Positions 30,145 to 40,740 of a DNA stretch of 64,000 nucleotides are shown one piece after another. The DNA is from Saccharomycopsis malanga (taxonomy: Eukaryota > Ascomycota > Saccharomycetes > Ascoideales > Saccharomycopsidaceae), in the NCBI GenBank assembly GCA_004014935.1, contig CP025326.1, positions 1,463,953 through 1,527,952 on the forward strand, in the 5' to 3' direction. The notes beneath the pieces are model-generated. The model did no database searches and was not told where the DNA came from. It saw only the letters and a list, made by a program, of their open reading frames with translations. Every line of letters starts with the position of its first letter. The first letter of the stretch is position 1. The position numbers and the translations under genes are program-made.

Positions 30145-31485
30145 ATGTTCTCGGTTACCAGTCTAGTTTCTCTACTTGCAGCAGCAGCTACTCTTACCTC
30201 TGCTGCTTCTGTTGGTTCTGGCACCAAAAACCCAGCTTTGGGGAAATCTATCAATGTTGACTTCTCAGCTGAGTCAGACTACTTTGAAATCTACCACACC
30301 GAAAACCAGGTCAAGTATGGATCGGATAATGGGTTGGAATTGACATTGGCTAAACGTTTCGACAACCCTTCCATAAAATCCAAATTCTACATCCAATTTG
30401 GTAGAACAGAAGCCATTGCTAAGGCTGCCCCAGGCACCGGTGTGGCTACAACCTTTTACTTGCAGTCCGACGATTTGGACGAAATCGATGTCGAATGGTT
30501 GGGCGGTGATGACACCCAAGTCCAGTCCAACTTCTTCTCCAAAGGTGACACCACTACTTATGACAGAGGCGCATTCCACTCAGTTGGTAGCCCAACCACT
30601 AGTTTCCACAATTATACTGTTGACTGGACAGAATCCTACGTCAAATGGTACGTAGATGGCGCTTTGGTCAGAACTTTGCAAAATAACACCGCTTCTGGCT
30701 TCCCACAATCTCCAATGGCTATTTACATTGGTGTCTGGGCTGCTGGCGACTCTTCTAATGCTCCTGGCACTATAGAATGGGCTGGTGGTAGCACCGATTA
30801 CAGCCAAGCTCCTTTCAGTGCTTATTTTAAACAATTAAAAGTCACCGATTATTCCACCGGCGATTCTTATGAATACACAGACTCTACTGGTGCTTGGACT
30901 TCTATTAAATCAAATGGTGGTGAAATTTTGGGTAATTTGAATGGTTCTGAAGCTACTGATGACTCTTCTACTTCATCTTCTACTTCATCATCATCATCAT
31001 CATCTTCTACTTCATCTTCTTCATCTTCTTCTTCTTCTTCATCATCATCACCTTCTTCTTCTTCCATATTGTCTACTTCCGCTACAGCTTCTTCCTCTCC
31101 AATTACCACCAGTACTCTTGTTCCTTCTTCAAGTACTATTAGCTCCAGTTCCATCTCTGGCACAACCACTATTGACGCTGCTTCGTTTACTACTTCAGAT
31201 TCCTCTTCCTCAACTATCGTTTCTAAAAAATCTTCCTCCCACAGTGCCACTTCTACGTCTGACATCGAGTCTACTACCGATTCAGATGATGTCACCACCT
31301 CTAGCATCAAACATAACAGCAGTACCTTGTCTAGTGCTATCAATTCCATTTCAAGTGCTTCTTCGGTCGCTGTACAAGTATCTTCTGGTGCTTCCAATAT
31401 CTTTCAAGGTTTAAGAAAATCCACTGCTGTTCCACAACTTGTTGCTTTCCTTACAATTTCCACCTTTTTCGTGATACTATTATAA
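30145..31485 (+). CDS. GPI-anchored GH16 chitin-glucan transglycosylase (Crh1/Utr2 family)
   Basis: The 446-residue product has a signal peptide (residues 1-20), a GH16 domain with the catalytic segment DEIDVEWLGG at 112-121 (nucleophile Glu113, acid/base Glu117), a Ser/Thr-rich stalk from about 275 (long TCA/TCT runs, residues about 275-310) and a hydrophobic C-terminal GPI-attachment signal. Crh enzymes link chitin to beta-glucans in the cell wall. It lacks an obvious chitin-binding domain before the GH16 fold, as in Crh1 rather than Crh2/Utr2, but paralogue assignment is uncertain. A TATA box precedes it. The Ser-stretch DNA is repetitive and likely to vary in length between strains. Confidence 0.93.
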   Translation: MFSVTSLVSLLAAAATLTSAASVGSGTKNPALGKSINVDFSAESDYFEIYHTENQVKYGSDNGLELTLAKRFDNPSIKSKFYIQFGRTEAIAKAAPGTGVATTFYLQSDDLDEIDVEWLGGDDTQVQSNFFSKGDTTTYDRGAFHSVGSPTTSFHNYTVDWTESYVKWYVDGALVRTLQNNTASGFPQSPMAIYIGVWAAGDSSNAPGTIEWAGGSTDYSQAPFSAYFKQLKVTDYSTGDSYEYTDSTGAWTSIKSNGGEILGNLNGSEATDDSSTSSSTSSSSSSSSTSSSSSSSSSSSSSPSSSSILSTSATASSSPITTSTLVPSSSTISSSSISGTTTIDAASFTTSDSSSSTIVSKKSSSHSATSTSDIESTTDSDDVTTSSIKHNSSTLSSAINSISSASSVAVQVSSGASNIFQGLRKSTAVPQLVAFLTISTFFVILL

Positions 31486-31717
31486 GTATAACGAAACGTT
31501 AACTTGTTTCCATTATTAGTTTTCCCCAAAAGTTGCATGATTAAGATGTTATATCTTAATCCCTTAATTATTTTCTTGTTTCTGTTTTTAATTCTGCATT
31601 TATCTTACAATTTTCATACGGCTTTGCATTCTATACTTTTCATTAATTTATTTGATTAAGAGTTTCGTTACTTGTAGTATGTTAAATTATAATATCATAT
31701 ATTTCGAGCGGCCACGG

Positions 31718-31801
31718 GGCCATTTGGCTCAGTGGTCAGAGCTCTCGGAGAAGACAAAAACAAGACCTAACAGTAACAGGGGTTCGATTCCCATCAAGAC
31801 A
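31718..31801 (+). pseudogene. tRNA-like relic (non-functional)
   Basis: A perfect D-arm (GCTC ... GAGC, 31727-31742, with an A-box-like sequence) and a canonical B box (GGTTCGATTCC, 31781-31791) are spaced as in a tRNA gene. The acceptor ends do not pair, no anticodon stem can be formed, and the T-stem has an A/G mismatch. It is preceded by ATATATTTCGAG, the sequence that precedes R1 copies. It is probably a decayed tRNA gene or a tRNA-derived insertion. Confidence 0.5.
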
Positions 31802-31940
31802 CTTTTACTCGTTACTTTTTACAATGCTGAACGTGAATTCACAGGCAAGTGCAACTGTCTGAAAGATGGTCTACAAAAAGTCTACTTACTTTCGAATTGA
31901 GTGAGAATATTATGATCAACGGGATATGATTGGGCTTTAC

Positions 31941-31993
31941 CAAGTCCCCTTAGACATAGCGCGTATATACAAAACCGATATGTACTGGGCTTG
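31941..31993 (-). repeat. Dispersed repeat family R1, full inverted copy
   Basis: Reads CAAGTCCCCTTAGACATAGC ... TGTACTGGGCTTG on the plus strand, the reverse complement of the copy at 12707 over its full length. Flanking similarity (AAGCCCAATCATATCCC on the minus strand) also matches that copy. Confidence 0.78.
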
Positions 31994-32519
31994 AAATATA
32001 AGATATTATTATATATTTCGAACCATACGGCCCAGTGGCCTGTAGTATGTTAAAGTCTATAATAAATCTACTATGCTAACCATAAATTAGTGTAAATCTA
32101 CTATGCTAACCATAAACTAGTGTTTTTTCATTCAAAAAAATGCAACTTCTCTATGGCAACTTGACAAGCACATCTACAAAGCCAGAAAAACCAAAAAATT
32201 TATAGTATGTAGAATATATTGGAAAACCCCACCCACTAGTGTACATAAAGTTGGAGACAACTGCCACAATTTGTAACAGCAAATAATAAAAACAAAGCAA
32301 TAAGAAATATAGCAGATAAAAAAAGGGCCTGGAAAGGAAAAAGCAAAGCAAAAAAAAGTGATAATAATAATAATTGGGAAGGTCAGGGATAAAGAATTGA
32401 AATAGCAAAATAACAAAATAAAAAACTAAAAGAACAACAAAAACAAAATAGTAATTAGTTTTGAAATATGTTTGAAAATACTGAAATGTAGAATAAATTA
32501 ATCAAGTAAAATATCCAAA

Positions 32520-35500
32520 CTATGTATGAACTTTCAAATGTTGGCGCAAGTTGTCACTTCTGGAGAATTTTTTCCCACATATATTACAACCAAAAGGTTT
32601 CTCGCCAGTGTGTAACGAACGGAAATGTCTTTTTAAATGTTCTTGACGTTTAAACTTTCTTGAGCAAAGTGTGCAGTTGAAGATCTTGGTAGGGTCGTAT
32701 TGTAAATTTGGTTTTCTACCTCTGCTTCTGCTTGTTGGTTGTTTAGCAAGTTTTGATGCGGCATCATCCATCAAACAAGCTTGGCTTGAATGAGCTAGTT
32801 GCTCTTGGGTGTGTACAGTAGAACTATGGGACATCAACATTGATGGCATGTCGGTGGGTGTCATAGGCATTACACTATTGATAGGCAACGAGAGCGACTT
32901 TTTGTGCATGTTAACATCGTTTCTAGAGCTTTGAATGATCGAATCAATTGTTTTATTAAAAGAAGGGTTTCTGTCATTGTTGAAAGCCGGCTGGAGTCCA
33001 CTCTGACGACCAAGTTTCTCATCGCCATTTGTATCGTTGGTAATGGCAGAGTATATGCTTGCACCACCGCCTGCAGTATTATTAGAAAAAATGGAAGAGC
33101 CGCCGTTCAAAGAGGTTACCGAACTCAAATTGTCCAAGCTGGAGTTCACAGAGGCTGCTCTGTTTCTCGCGGCATTTACAAAACTCGAATATGTCTGTTG
33201 CACGGCTTGTTGGTCAGGATATTCCTGGGACTTTTGCTGTTGTTTGTTCCGTTTGTTCAAAATCGGAGACTTTAATTTTTCCTTTATAGAACTGGCGCTC
33301 ATTGAGGACAGAGAGCTTTTGTTTTGTAGCTTTCCGGCATCCACATCGACCGAGAGATTCTTCTTTCTTGTAAGCTTTTCCTTGAAGGATGTTTTGGTTG
33401 TTGTTGAGTTCTTCCTGTGATGTCCATTGGTGGCAGCATTCGTAGAAACATTTTCAGCACTGATGGTTCCCATACTATTAGCATTTTTCAACTTTCTGGT
33501 TTTGATAATCTTGTGTCCATTACCATTAACATTATGGAACAACGCCTTGTAGTTTGGAGCAAGATCATCACCACTATCGTCTTCCGACTCGTTTTCGTTC
33601 AAAGTGCTGTACAGATCAAACTTCAAATCGTCAAGACTAGAACTGCTGCTATTAGGATTTGTAGCTTGAACACCGTCTGGCAAGGATTCATCTGATACTG
33701 GCAAAATCCTGTTCAACTCGTCATTCAACTTGAAATCAAACGATTTGGATTTTTTGAAGAAATTGTTGAACGAGTTGGATATTGGAGAGGTTAGTTTGGA
33801 GGGATTGATCGTCTTTTTATCTGTTGTTTTCTGATCATGTTTGTTTTCTAGCACCTCTGCTGGACTTGTAGTAGAATCAAAAGGATTTGATTTCCAGTCA
33901 TCGTTTTCATCACTAGATAACATGTCAAGTTTCACCAAATCCTTGGTTTCCTCTAGCAAGTTGTCTGTAGAAATAAAACTATTGTACTTTGATGAAAAAT
34001 CGTTGCCAAATGAATGGGCACTTTCGTTTCTGAAAAAATAGTTTGTATCATTGAGTTTCATTTCGCTGTTGTGTATACTGTCAGGCTCACTACTGCTTTC
34101 GTCGCCGCCAGTGATCATGGAAGATACAAACGACTCGTTATTAGGTTCTTGGAGCTTTTGCGTGCTAAAGTTGTTAGGAATATTTAGAGATGTAAAGTCG
34201 GTATTACTATGGGAGAGGTTACGCAATGGATGTGGGAACCCTTCTCTAATAGGAGTGGCAAGAGGCGTGTTGGAGGTTGTTATCGATACTCCATTGATAC
34301 GAGACATTGACAAGTTGGACAAGTTGGACAAGTTTGTAAGCGATTGGCTGCTCAAACTTTGTGATTTTTTATGATTGTTGCCTAATCTATGAGCAGAACT
34401 TTTGGTCACCGCAGACTTTTGGATTTTATGATGGTTTTTCTTTTTAAATTCCGCAGCATCTGTTGAAAAATCTAGCACAGACGTCTGGAATACCGGGGTT
34501 TTCAAGTTGTCGTTTGTTTTGAAATCCTTTGTGGTGGCACGGATGTCCAAGCTGAGGTTTGCAGGAGCCTTTTTGCAAGTAGCACTCATTGGAGACATAA
34601 GACTGGCTTTTCCCATCAAAGTGCACAATGAGCCGTCGCGACTATGCTGTGGCTTCAGACTGGAACTGTCAATGGCCAAGCGCAATGGTGTTTTCTTTGG
34701 CTTGTTGGCAGCCTGGTTGGACACAGGAAATGTGAATGTGTTCATTTCAACTGCTTTTTTAGTTTCTGCTGAGCCAGCAGCAGAATCAGAAACATTGGGT
34801 TTATTGTAGCAACTGTTGAAATTTAATATATGAGGTTTGGAAGACGTGTCAGAAGTTATCAAGTCGTTCAATATGGCAGAACTGCCTGAGTTGTCTAGAA
34901 ATTCAGACTCGATGCTATCTAGATTGAAGTCGTGCAATCTGTCTGGCGGACGGCTTCCATTTCTGGGAGAAACACTGGTAGCTATGCTAAGATTATCACT
35001 TTCAATGTTCAACGTGTCGGATTGGGGGATTTTAGATATAGTGTTGAAAACCAAAGGAGAACTGATAGCCGAATTGGACGACGTCAATTCGTTGACACTA
35101 GTTCTGTTCTCAAGAAGCGATTCAAATCTAGCGTCGTTTCCACCATGGTTTAGAAAATTCATCAAAAGATTATTGTCAGGCAAATTCAAGCCTGAAGACG
35201 CTATGGACTGTGACTCGTTTTGCAATAGATAGAAATCAGACAGGTTGTTGATGGTGTCGGAGTCGCTACGGTAAATGCTTGCGTCATCGTTACCAGACGT
35301 CAGAGGCGATAATGAAATGTGAGAATCAGGCGTGAAACTGTTGGTGTGAAGATAAGCATTTGGAGAAAGAGAGCGAGAGCCCGTAGCCAAAAGAGATTGG
35401 TTATTCATATTTAAGAGATTGACCCCGGAATAGATTTGGTTCAACAAGTTTCTCTTGTTCAAGTTGGGACTGTCAGTTTCATCGTTACTGTTCATGACGA

Positions 35501-35708
35501 TGATGGGATTTCCGGAAGCGTTGGAGATCTCCGATATCTTAGGCTTGCTGTCGGAACTGTCGTGGCGGTTTCTGTTATTTGTAGCGTTGGTCGCCGCAGA
35601 GTTCCCAAAGGTCTCGTTATTGCTAGGGTTAAAGATGGAGGTGTCAAAAGTCAAATGACTTGAAGTGGGCGGTGAAAACAAGTGAAAATTGTAGCTGTCG
35701 CTAGCCAT
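32520..35708 (-). CDS. Msn2/Msn4-like C2H2 stress-response transcription factor
   Basis: The 1062-residue protein is largely disordered (Ser, Asn, Asp) and has two C2H2 fingers at its extreme C-terminus (about 1010-1061: [22 protein letters not shown], linker [27 protein letters not shown]). The RxEHLKRH and RSDNLxQH helices are those of Msn2/Msn4/Com2 factors that bind CCCCT stress elements. Only one residue follows the last zinc ligand. Acidic stretches such as SEDDSGDD may be activation regions. The start is the ATG at 35706-35708 (MASDSYN); an upstream in-frame GTG was ignored. Members shuttle to the nucleus when PKA/TOR activity falls. Exact orthology (Msn2/4 versus Com2) is unresolved. 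Confidence 0.82.
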   Translation of the reverse strand: MASDSYNFHLFSPPTSSHLTFDTSIFNPSNNETFGNSAATNATNNRNRHDSSDSKPKISEISNASGNPIIVMNSNDETDSPNLNKRNLLNQIYSGVNLLNMNNQSLLATGSRSLSPNAYLHTNSFTPDSHISLSPLTSGNDDASIYRSDSDTINNLSDFYLLQNESQSIASSGLNLPDNNLLMNFLNHGGNDARFESLLENRTSVNELTSSNSAISSPLVFNTISKIPQSDTLNIESDNLSIATSVSPRNGSRPPDRLHDFNLDSIESEFLDNSGSSAILNDLITSDTSSKPHILNFNSCYNKPNVSDSAAGSAETKKAVEMNTFTFPVSNQAANKPKKTPLRLAIDSSSLKPQHSRDGSLCTLMGKASLMSPMSATCKKAPANLSLDIRATTKDFKTNDNLKTPVFQTSVLDFSTDAAEFKKKNHHKIQKSAVTKSSAHRLGNNHKKSQSLSSQSLTNLSNLSNLSMSRINGVSITTSNTPLATPIREGFPHPLRNLSHSNTDFTSLNIPNNFSTQKLQEPNNESFVSSMITGGDESSSEPDSIHNSEMKLNDTNYFFRNESAHSFGNDFSSKYNSFISTDNLLEETKDLVKLDMLSSDENDDWKSNPFDSTTSPAEVLENKHDQKTTDKKTINPSKLTSPISNSFNNFFKKSKSFDFKLNDELNRILPVSDESLPDGVQATNPNSSSSSLDDLKFDLYSTLNENESEDDSGDDLAPNYKALFHNVNGNGHKIIKTRKLKNANSMGTISAENVSTNAATNGHHRKNSTTTKTSFKEKLTRKKNLSVDVDAGKLQNKSSLSSMSASSIKEKLKSPILNKRNKQQQKSQEYPDQQAVQQTYSSFVNAARNRAASVNSSLDNLSSVTSLNGGSSIFSNNTAGGGASIYSAITNDTNGDEKLGRQSGLQPAFNNDRNPSFNKTIDSIIQSSRNDVNMHKKSLSLPINSVMPMTPTDMPSMLMSHSSTVHTQEQLAHSSQACLMDDAASKLAKQPTSRSRGRKPNLQYDPTKIFNCTLCSRKFKRQEHLKRHFRSLHTGEKPFGCNICGKKFSRSDNLRQHLKVHT

Positions 35709-36244
35709 TTTTAGCACCGTTTTAGGTTTGAAAAACTAAGATGTTGATTGATGCCTTTAGATGGTCTCAAGTATTGCACTTGTCAATATACTCTCAGCAA
35801 ATGGAATGTAATCTGTTCACGTAGAATCGAAGAAGATAAAAAGGAACAGAAAAATATTGTAGGTGTTTTTTACAATAATGAAACCGCTGGTGATTATACT
35901 AAAAGTGCGGATTAGCGTGTAACCACACGGATTCCTAAGTAGTGGGACTACCAACTATGCGATATACTAGACTCCAAAGATAAAACATTTATAGTGTCAC
36001 TCATGCAATTCACCCACCCTTGCATGCTATTGGTCTGGATACTACCCTTGTCCTCAAAAGAGGTCTTGCCAACGTTTTCTCTGTTTTACCGAACACAAGG
36101 AAACGGCCATTGCTTGACCTGCCTAATCAGGAGACAATTCATTATGGATCGTAGTCAAACAAATCTGGGCCTTGGTAATTACGAAAAATATATGGAGATT
36201 TTGCAGGATATATCTCTATTAAGTATATAAGTAGAATATTAAAC

Positions 36245-36566
36245 ATGGAAAAATACATTTATTCAAAATCAAACTTGGAAACAGAAAAAGATATAAATGA
36301 AAAAAATATCATAGAAGATATAAGAGTATGTGAAAAAGCAGAAAATAATGAAGAATGGAGAAATATAGTAGATTGTAAATTAATTACATTATTCAGCTCA
36401 AAAGCTTATATAAAAGATAACACATATGTAATATCAAGATGAGTTTGTATACATTCTCTTTAAATCTTCTTTTAAGATCAAAACTACAGCTATAAAATTC
36501 ATTAACCACAGAAAAATTCAAATTGACATAAAAAAACTAGCCCAATCACGAATATCAAGCAATTAG
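36245..36566 (+). pseudogene. Ty1/copia retrotransposon relic (RT and RNase H fragments)
   Basis: A 65-codon ATG frame (36245-36442) with A-rich codon use unlike its neighbours contains NNEEWRNIVDCKLITLF, resembling the start of a copia reverse transcriptase. Thirty codons later in another frame (36474-36566) reads TTAIKFINHRKIQIDIKK, like the end of copia RNase H. Between them, 36427-36450 matches the start of the LTR family (TGTAATATCAAGATGAG). Order and frame changes show a deleted, rearranged element. The assignment is tentative. Confidence 0.45.
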
Positions 36567-36620
36567 ATAACAATGTACTCTTTGGTAAAGACCACCAACA
36601 AATTTATTTATATACCTTTA

Positions 36621-36853
36621 TGCAATACTGAGATGAGTTTGTATTGACAGGAGAATGGGTAAAACGTAGACTGACTTTGTAAAAGAATAAAAAGTAAATA
36701 GGAATAAAGGAGAACTAGGTCTTATATAGTAGTTGGAGCCGGCGATGCCGGAAGAGTATCGACCTCTAACTAATAAGAGCTACTAAGGATAATGTATCTA
36801 GTCAGTCAGATCATAGCGCCAGAACCATATAGATGTTTACTACCAATGATACA
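36621..36853 (+). mobile_element. Solo LTR with 5-bp target-site duplication
   Basis: A 233-bp element running TGCAATACTGAGATGAG ... CCAATGATACA is flanked by CTTTA on both sides (36616-36620 and 36854-36858). Its ends and the internal GGAGAATGGGTAAAACGTA match elements at 28543 and 62033. A 5-bp duplication is the expected footprint of Ty-type integration, followed by LTR-LTR recombination. Confidence 0.8.
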
Positions 36854-37063
36854 CTTTAATAGTAAATAATTTCAGCCCCCCATGGGGGGCTGCCTTGCAC
36901 CAACATGCACTCATTCCTGACACCCGCATGAACACTACCCCATGGCACATAACCAAAAGACTGGTGATTTTCAACGTAATCATGTATGATGAGTGTTGCT
37001 GGAAAGAAGTGACATAATAAACAGTAATTGGATATAGCGGTTAATGGATATACAGTTAAAGTT

Positions 37064-38792
37064 ATGTCAAAGCGTCAACAATTGAGGACTCAAGATGAGT
37101 TGAAGATTATTATCAACAACCGGGACAATAAGAATGAGTGTGGTGAATGTAAAGCGCCGTTTCCGAGTAGGTATGAGGATAGATAGTGAGAATAATGAGG
37201 ACAAGTGACTAACAAACGCAGCATGGGCCAGTTGGAATATTGGGCTTTTTTTATGTGGGCGATGTGTTTCGTATCATCGGAAACTTGGCAATCATATTTC
37301 AAAGGTCAAGTCTTTGACTATGGATAATTGGAATGAAGATCAGATTGAGCGGATGAGACGAGTTGGAAACAAGAAGGCAAATCAAAAATGGAATTCCCGC
37401 AAGGTTTCTTTTCCATTTGATGACGATGACAAATCTGCTATTGAGAAATGGTTCAAGGAGAAGTACGTTTTGAGAAAGTACACTGATTCTCCTTCCGCAA
37501 GTCCTGTAGACGAAGAGTATGATGATGTAAAGCCTCGACGTGGATCTAGCAGAAGAGCGTTGAAAGGCAATGCGTTTTTTGAAGACGAAGACGATGATGG
37601 AGACGATGATGAAGATAGATTTGTCAGAAGTAGACGTAATCAAAGTAGTAATGATTTGTTTGATGATGATGTGTATGCAAACAATGCGGAAAACGATGCA
37701 AAGGATTATTACGAAAGTAATGGACACTACCCCAACAAGCTGAAAGCAGGCCGGTTTGGGTTTTCTGCGAGATTCAGCAAGCCTCGTTTCATGGGGTCTA
37801 CGTCTTCTCGTAAGAATAAAAAGGAATTTGATCCCTCTGGCCTCCCTACGTTGACGGGCCGAAAAATTACTGCTTTTGAGGAGGAAGTGTACAAGAAAGA
37901 AGCCATAAGGTTTGCTAAGAAAAGCGGCGTAAGAAATATTGATGATATTATTGAAGCATTGGTGTTATCTAATGGTGATAATTTTATTGCTTTTGAAATC
38001 ATCAAAAAAAGTAAAAAAGCAGCCAAAAACGGTAAAAGTAAAACTAGTAGTAGCAGTAGTAGCACGAGTGCTGAAAAAAAACCAGCTTTACCCAAAAGAA
38101 CAACCGTTGATAAGCCAATAAAAGAAAAAGAAGATTGGTTGGCTGATGATAACTTGATTGAAGATGATGCCATAGTTGACGTCAATGACACCGTGTCCAG
38201 ACCTGTAGATGAATTGTTTGATGGCGATGAGTTGAAACCAAAAGCTCAACCATCAGTACCAATCAATGTAATGGATCCTAATACTGGCATTGTATATACC
38301 ACCCAGCAACAACAGCCACAGCCACAAGTGTTTACTCAACAAACCGGAATTAATCCGTTTGCTACAGCAAGTGTAGTCCAACCTATTACAACAGGAAACC
38401 CTTTTATAATGCAACAACCTACGTTCCAGCAACCTATTGCAACCGGAAACCCATTTGCAATAAACATGACCGGGTTTTCTCAGTCTACTGGAATTTCACA
38501 ATCATCGGCACAAACTCCTTCTACGCAGAATAGTAATGATAATTTAAGTAGTAAATTATCTCTCAACCAACTTCAACAGTTGAAACAGCAGCAGCAGCAG
38601 CAGCAGCAGCAATTTCAACAACCACAATTCCAACAACCACAACAATTTCAACAACCACAATTTCAACAACCACAATTCCAACAACCACAATTCCAACAAC
38701 CACAATTCCAACAGTTTAGCCAACCTCAACAACAATTCCCTCAACAACAAGCCCCTAATTTGTATCAAACCACTGGTTTTTTTCAAATGTGA
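37064..38792 (+). CDS. GTS1: Gts1-like ArfGAP with UBA-like region and glutamine-rich tail (spliced)
   Basis: Exons 37064-37166 and 37222-38792 give 557 residues. The join restores the ArfGAP zinc finger C26-X2-C29-X16-C46-X2-C49 and Arg54 in YHRKLGNHISKVKSL, the arginine-finger position. The SLTMDNW and SFPFDDDDKSAIEKWFKEKY segments follow S. cerevisiae Gts1 closely. A UBA-like segment lies near 190-240, and the C-terminus has poly-Gln and repeated QFQQP units. Gts1 is linked to Arf-dependent traffic, metabolic oscillation and flocculation. The unspliced frame would begin mid-domain after the zinc ligands. It is convergent with nothing and followed by the phosphotransferase in the same direction. 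Confidence 0.9.
37167..37221 (+). other. GTS1: GTS1 intron, 55 nt
   Basis: Donor GTAGGT (not the common GTATGT), branch GACTAAC at 37207-37213, acceptor CAG ending 37221; it interrupts the Thr35 codon. The junction gives PFPTWASWNIGLFLCGRC, matching the ArfGAP family. The branch A to AG spacing is about 8 nt, like the ATG1 intron. Confidence 0.85.
38589..38715 (+). repeat. CAG run and FQQPQ-coding repeat in GTS1
   Basis: A CAG microsatellite (poly-Gln) is followed by tandem 15-bp units (CAATTCCAACAACCA-like) coding QFQQP. A glutamine tract in the same position is known in Gts1. Confidence 0.85.
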
Positions 38793-39492
38793 CTTCTATT
38801 AAACAGCAATCCTCTCAACATGACTACTAGCATGTTTGTAATTCTTGTATACTTTGTATTTTGCACAATGTCTCTTGTTTTTGAAATTTCAAACTCTTTG
38901 TTTTGTCTATTTTTCGTCTTTGTTTTCCTTACATTAATTAAAGCCTATAGTACACATTTTTTTGGCTAATAAAAAGTTTTTCGTTATACAGTATTGTAAG
39001 AATTGGTGTTTGTATATTGTATCTCGATGGTCGTCAGTTATAAAATTACTTTTCAAACATTTTGATTTACTCAATCTTTCTACATTCTGCCTTTCTCTTT
39101 TCGTTTCTTTTTCATTTAGTATATACATCATTACAATTAATGAAATGTTTGTCACCTTATCATGATAAGATATTATTTATCATTTCTTCTCCAACAGAGA
39201 CTTATCGTCATATATCATGCATGCGCTGCTTGAACATACTCTGTTATACAAAGTTTCTCCCCCATAAATAAGCCACACTATTAGTTATATAGACCAACAC
39301 AACCCTGCACTCCATTTGACCCATTAGAGTTATTGTAGCCCTTGCTAAAGCACGAATGATTTGCGGGGGAACTGTAGCCGAGTGCGCGACTGGACATAAA
39401 TAGGAGTATACAGACGATATTATGGGGTAGTTTAATGTAGTTATTTCATAAGCCACTCAATTGAGCTACTTTAGGTATTGGAAGAACACAAG
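38793..39492. other. Intergenic region, GTS1 to phosphotransferase
   Basis: 700 bp of AT-rich sequence. I see no gene or RNA signature. Confidence 0.5.
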
Positions 39493-40740
39493 ATGACGGC
39501 AACCGTGGTGGCTACAGATAAAGATATTGGAGAAATAAGAAATTCTATTGATATCAAGCGACTTGAATCGGTTTTCAACTTGTCCCTACAGCAAGTTGAT
39601 TCAAATAGCAAGATTCACCTTGGCCCGGGAGTGCAATGGCCAATTGTTTCAGGGCCAATAACAGTCAAACAGTTTGTTTATGGGCAATCAAACCCTACAT
39701 ATTTGGTGATTGATTCAAAGGGACAAAAATTCAGTCTCCGTAGAAAACCAAGTCCAAATGCGAAGCTTCTAAGTAAAAAAGCCCATAATATTGAACGTGA
39801 ATTTTGGATCAATTATGATATTGAAAAGCTGAATACAGGAGTGCCAATTGCCAAACCATATTTTCTTTGTGAAGATGAAAGCTACGTGGGCGTGGTGTTC
39901 TATGTTTCCAAGTTTGTAGAAGGTTACATATTCCATAATCCAGACATGCCTACATTGAGCAAAGAGAACAAACTCAAAGTATGGAAAAGTGTTGTTGAAT
40001 CACTTATTAAAATACACCAACTTCCCGTCAACCAATTGACCCATTCCTTTCCTTCGGCAAAGAAAAGCTCTAAGAATTATTTCCAAAGACAAGTAAAGGC
40101 TTTGGGAGCCATTGAAAAGATACAATCCTCTCAACCAAAAACTTCTAGAATTACTGGTTTTGATGAAATTTCCAAATACTTATTTTTGAACTCCCCTGAA
40201 GATGCAAAAGAACCAATATTAATCCATGGCGATTTCAAAATCGACAACTTTATCATCGATTTGAAAACCTTCACCGTTGTTGCAGTATTAGATTGGGAAT
40301 TGTCAACCCTAGGCAGCCCAATTTTTGATTTGGCAAATTTGTTACAAAATTACTATTTGCCCACCAACTTGAACAAAGGTTTCTTGAAAGTGGATTTGCA
40401 ACCAAACGAACAGTTTGTGATGCAAATACTAAAACTTTATACCGACTTGGTAATCTTTGAAAAACACCCCAAAGATAATGGCAACTTGAAGAACTGGTTG
40501 ACTAGCTCAGGATATAAACAGGAATTTAATCAGAAGACAAGTTCTTTGGTGTTTAGATATTGGAATTTGGGAAAGGCCTTTGCTTGCTACAGGGTGGCAG
40601 TCATCATTCAGGGAATTCATGCCAGAGTTATTAATGGCACCAACAGTAGTGGAGAAGCCAAAAGATTTCTTAATTCCTACCATACATATAGTGAACTTGC
40701 TTTGCAGTTTATAAGTGAGGCTAGCAAATCGAAGCTTTAA
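39493..40740 (+). CDS. ACAD10/11-type aminoglycoside phosphotransferase-fold kinase
   Basis: The 415-residue product has an APH/choline-kinase fold: a nucleotide-binding region with YGQSNPTYLV and the RRKPSPNAKLLSKKAHNIERE segment (about 65-105), GVPIAKPY, the catalytic loop ILIHGDFKIDNF (His245, Asp247, Asn252) and the metal-binding VLDWELSTLGSPIFDLA (Asp near 267). This spacing is that of the N-terminal kinase domain of ACAD10/ACAD11, which phosphorylates hydroxyacyl-CoA in lipid catabolism; in yeasts it stands alone. The start is the ATG at 39493; an in-frame TTG five codons upstream was ignored. There is no obvious targeting signal. The substrate here is inferred, not shown. Confidence 0.82.
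   Translation: MTATVVATDKDIGEIRNSIDIKRLESVFNLSLQQVDSNSKIHLGPGVQWPIVSGPITVKQFVYGQSNPTYLVIDSKGQKFSLRRKPSPNAKLLSKKAHNIEREFWINYDIEKLNTGVPIAKPYFLCEDESYVGVVFYVSKFVEGYIFHNPDMPTLSKENKLKVWKSVVESLIKIHQLPVNQLTHSFPSAKKSSKNYFQRQVKALGAIEKIQSSQPKTSRITGFDEISKYLFLNSPEDAKEPILIHGDFKIDNFIIDLKTFTVVAVLDWELSTLGSPIFDLANLLQNYYLPTNLNKGFLKVDLQPNEQFVMQILKLYTDLVIFEKHPKDNGNLKNWLTSSGYKQEFNQKTSSLVFRYWNLGKAFACYRVAVIIQGIHARVINGTNSSGEAKRFLNSYHTYSELALQFISEASKSKL

Larger units (their letters stand above)
31486..32519. other. Repeat and tRNA-relic bearing intergenic region
   Basis: 1 kb between the CRH gene and the convergent Msn2-like gene. It holds a tRNA-like relic (31718-31801), a full inverted R1 copy, a second CCATACGGCCCAGTGGC fragment (about 32022), and a short direct repeat CTACTATGCTAACCATAAA (about 32069 and 32098). 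Confidence 0.6.
35709..37063. other. Intergenic region with retrotransposon debris
   Basis: 1.35 kb between the Msn2-like gene and GTS1. It includes an AT-rich copia-type relic, a solo LTR with target-site duplication, and a CCCCCATGGGGGG palindrome near 36876. Confidence 0.6.

Noticed and set aside
31718-31801. Functional tRNA gene
   Set aside because: Acceptor and anticodon stems do not form; only the D-arm and B box are intact.
39829-39831. CTG reassigned to serine (CUG clade)
   Set aside because: CTG is rare and mostly in unconserved places. In the phosphotransferase one CTG sits where relatives usually have Leu, which leans to the standard code but does not prove it.
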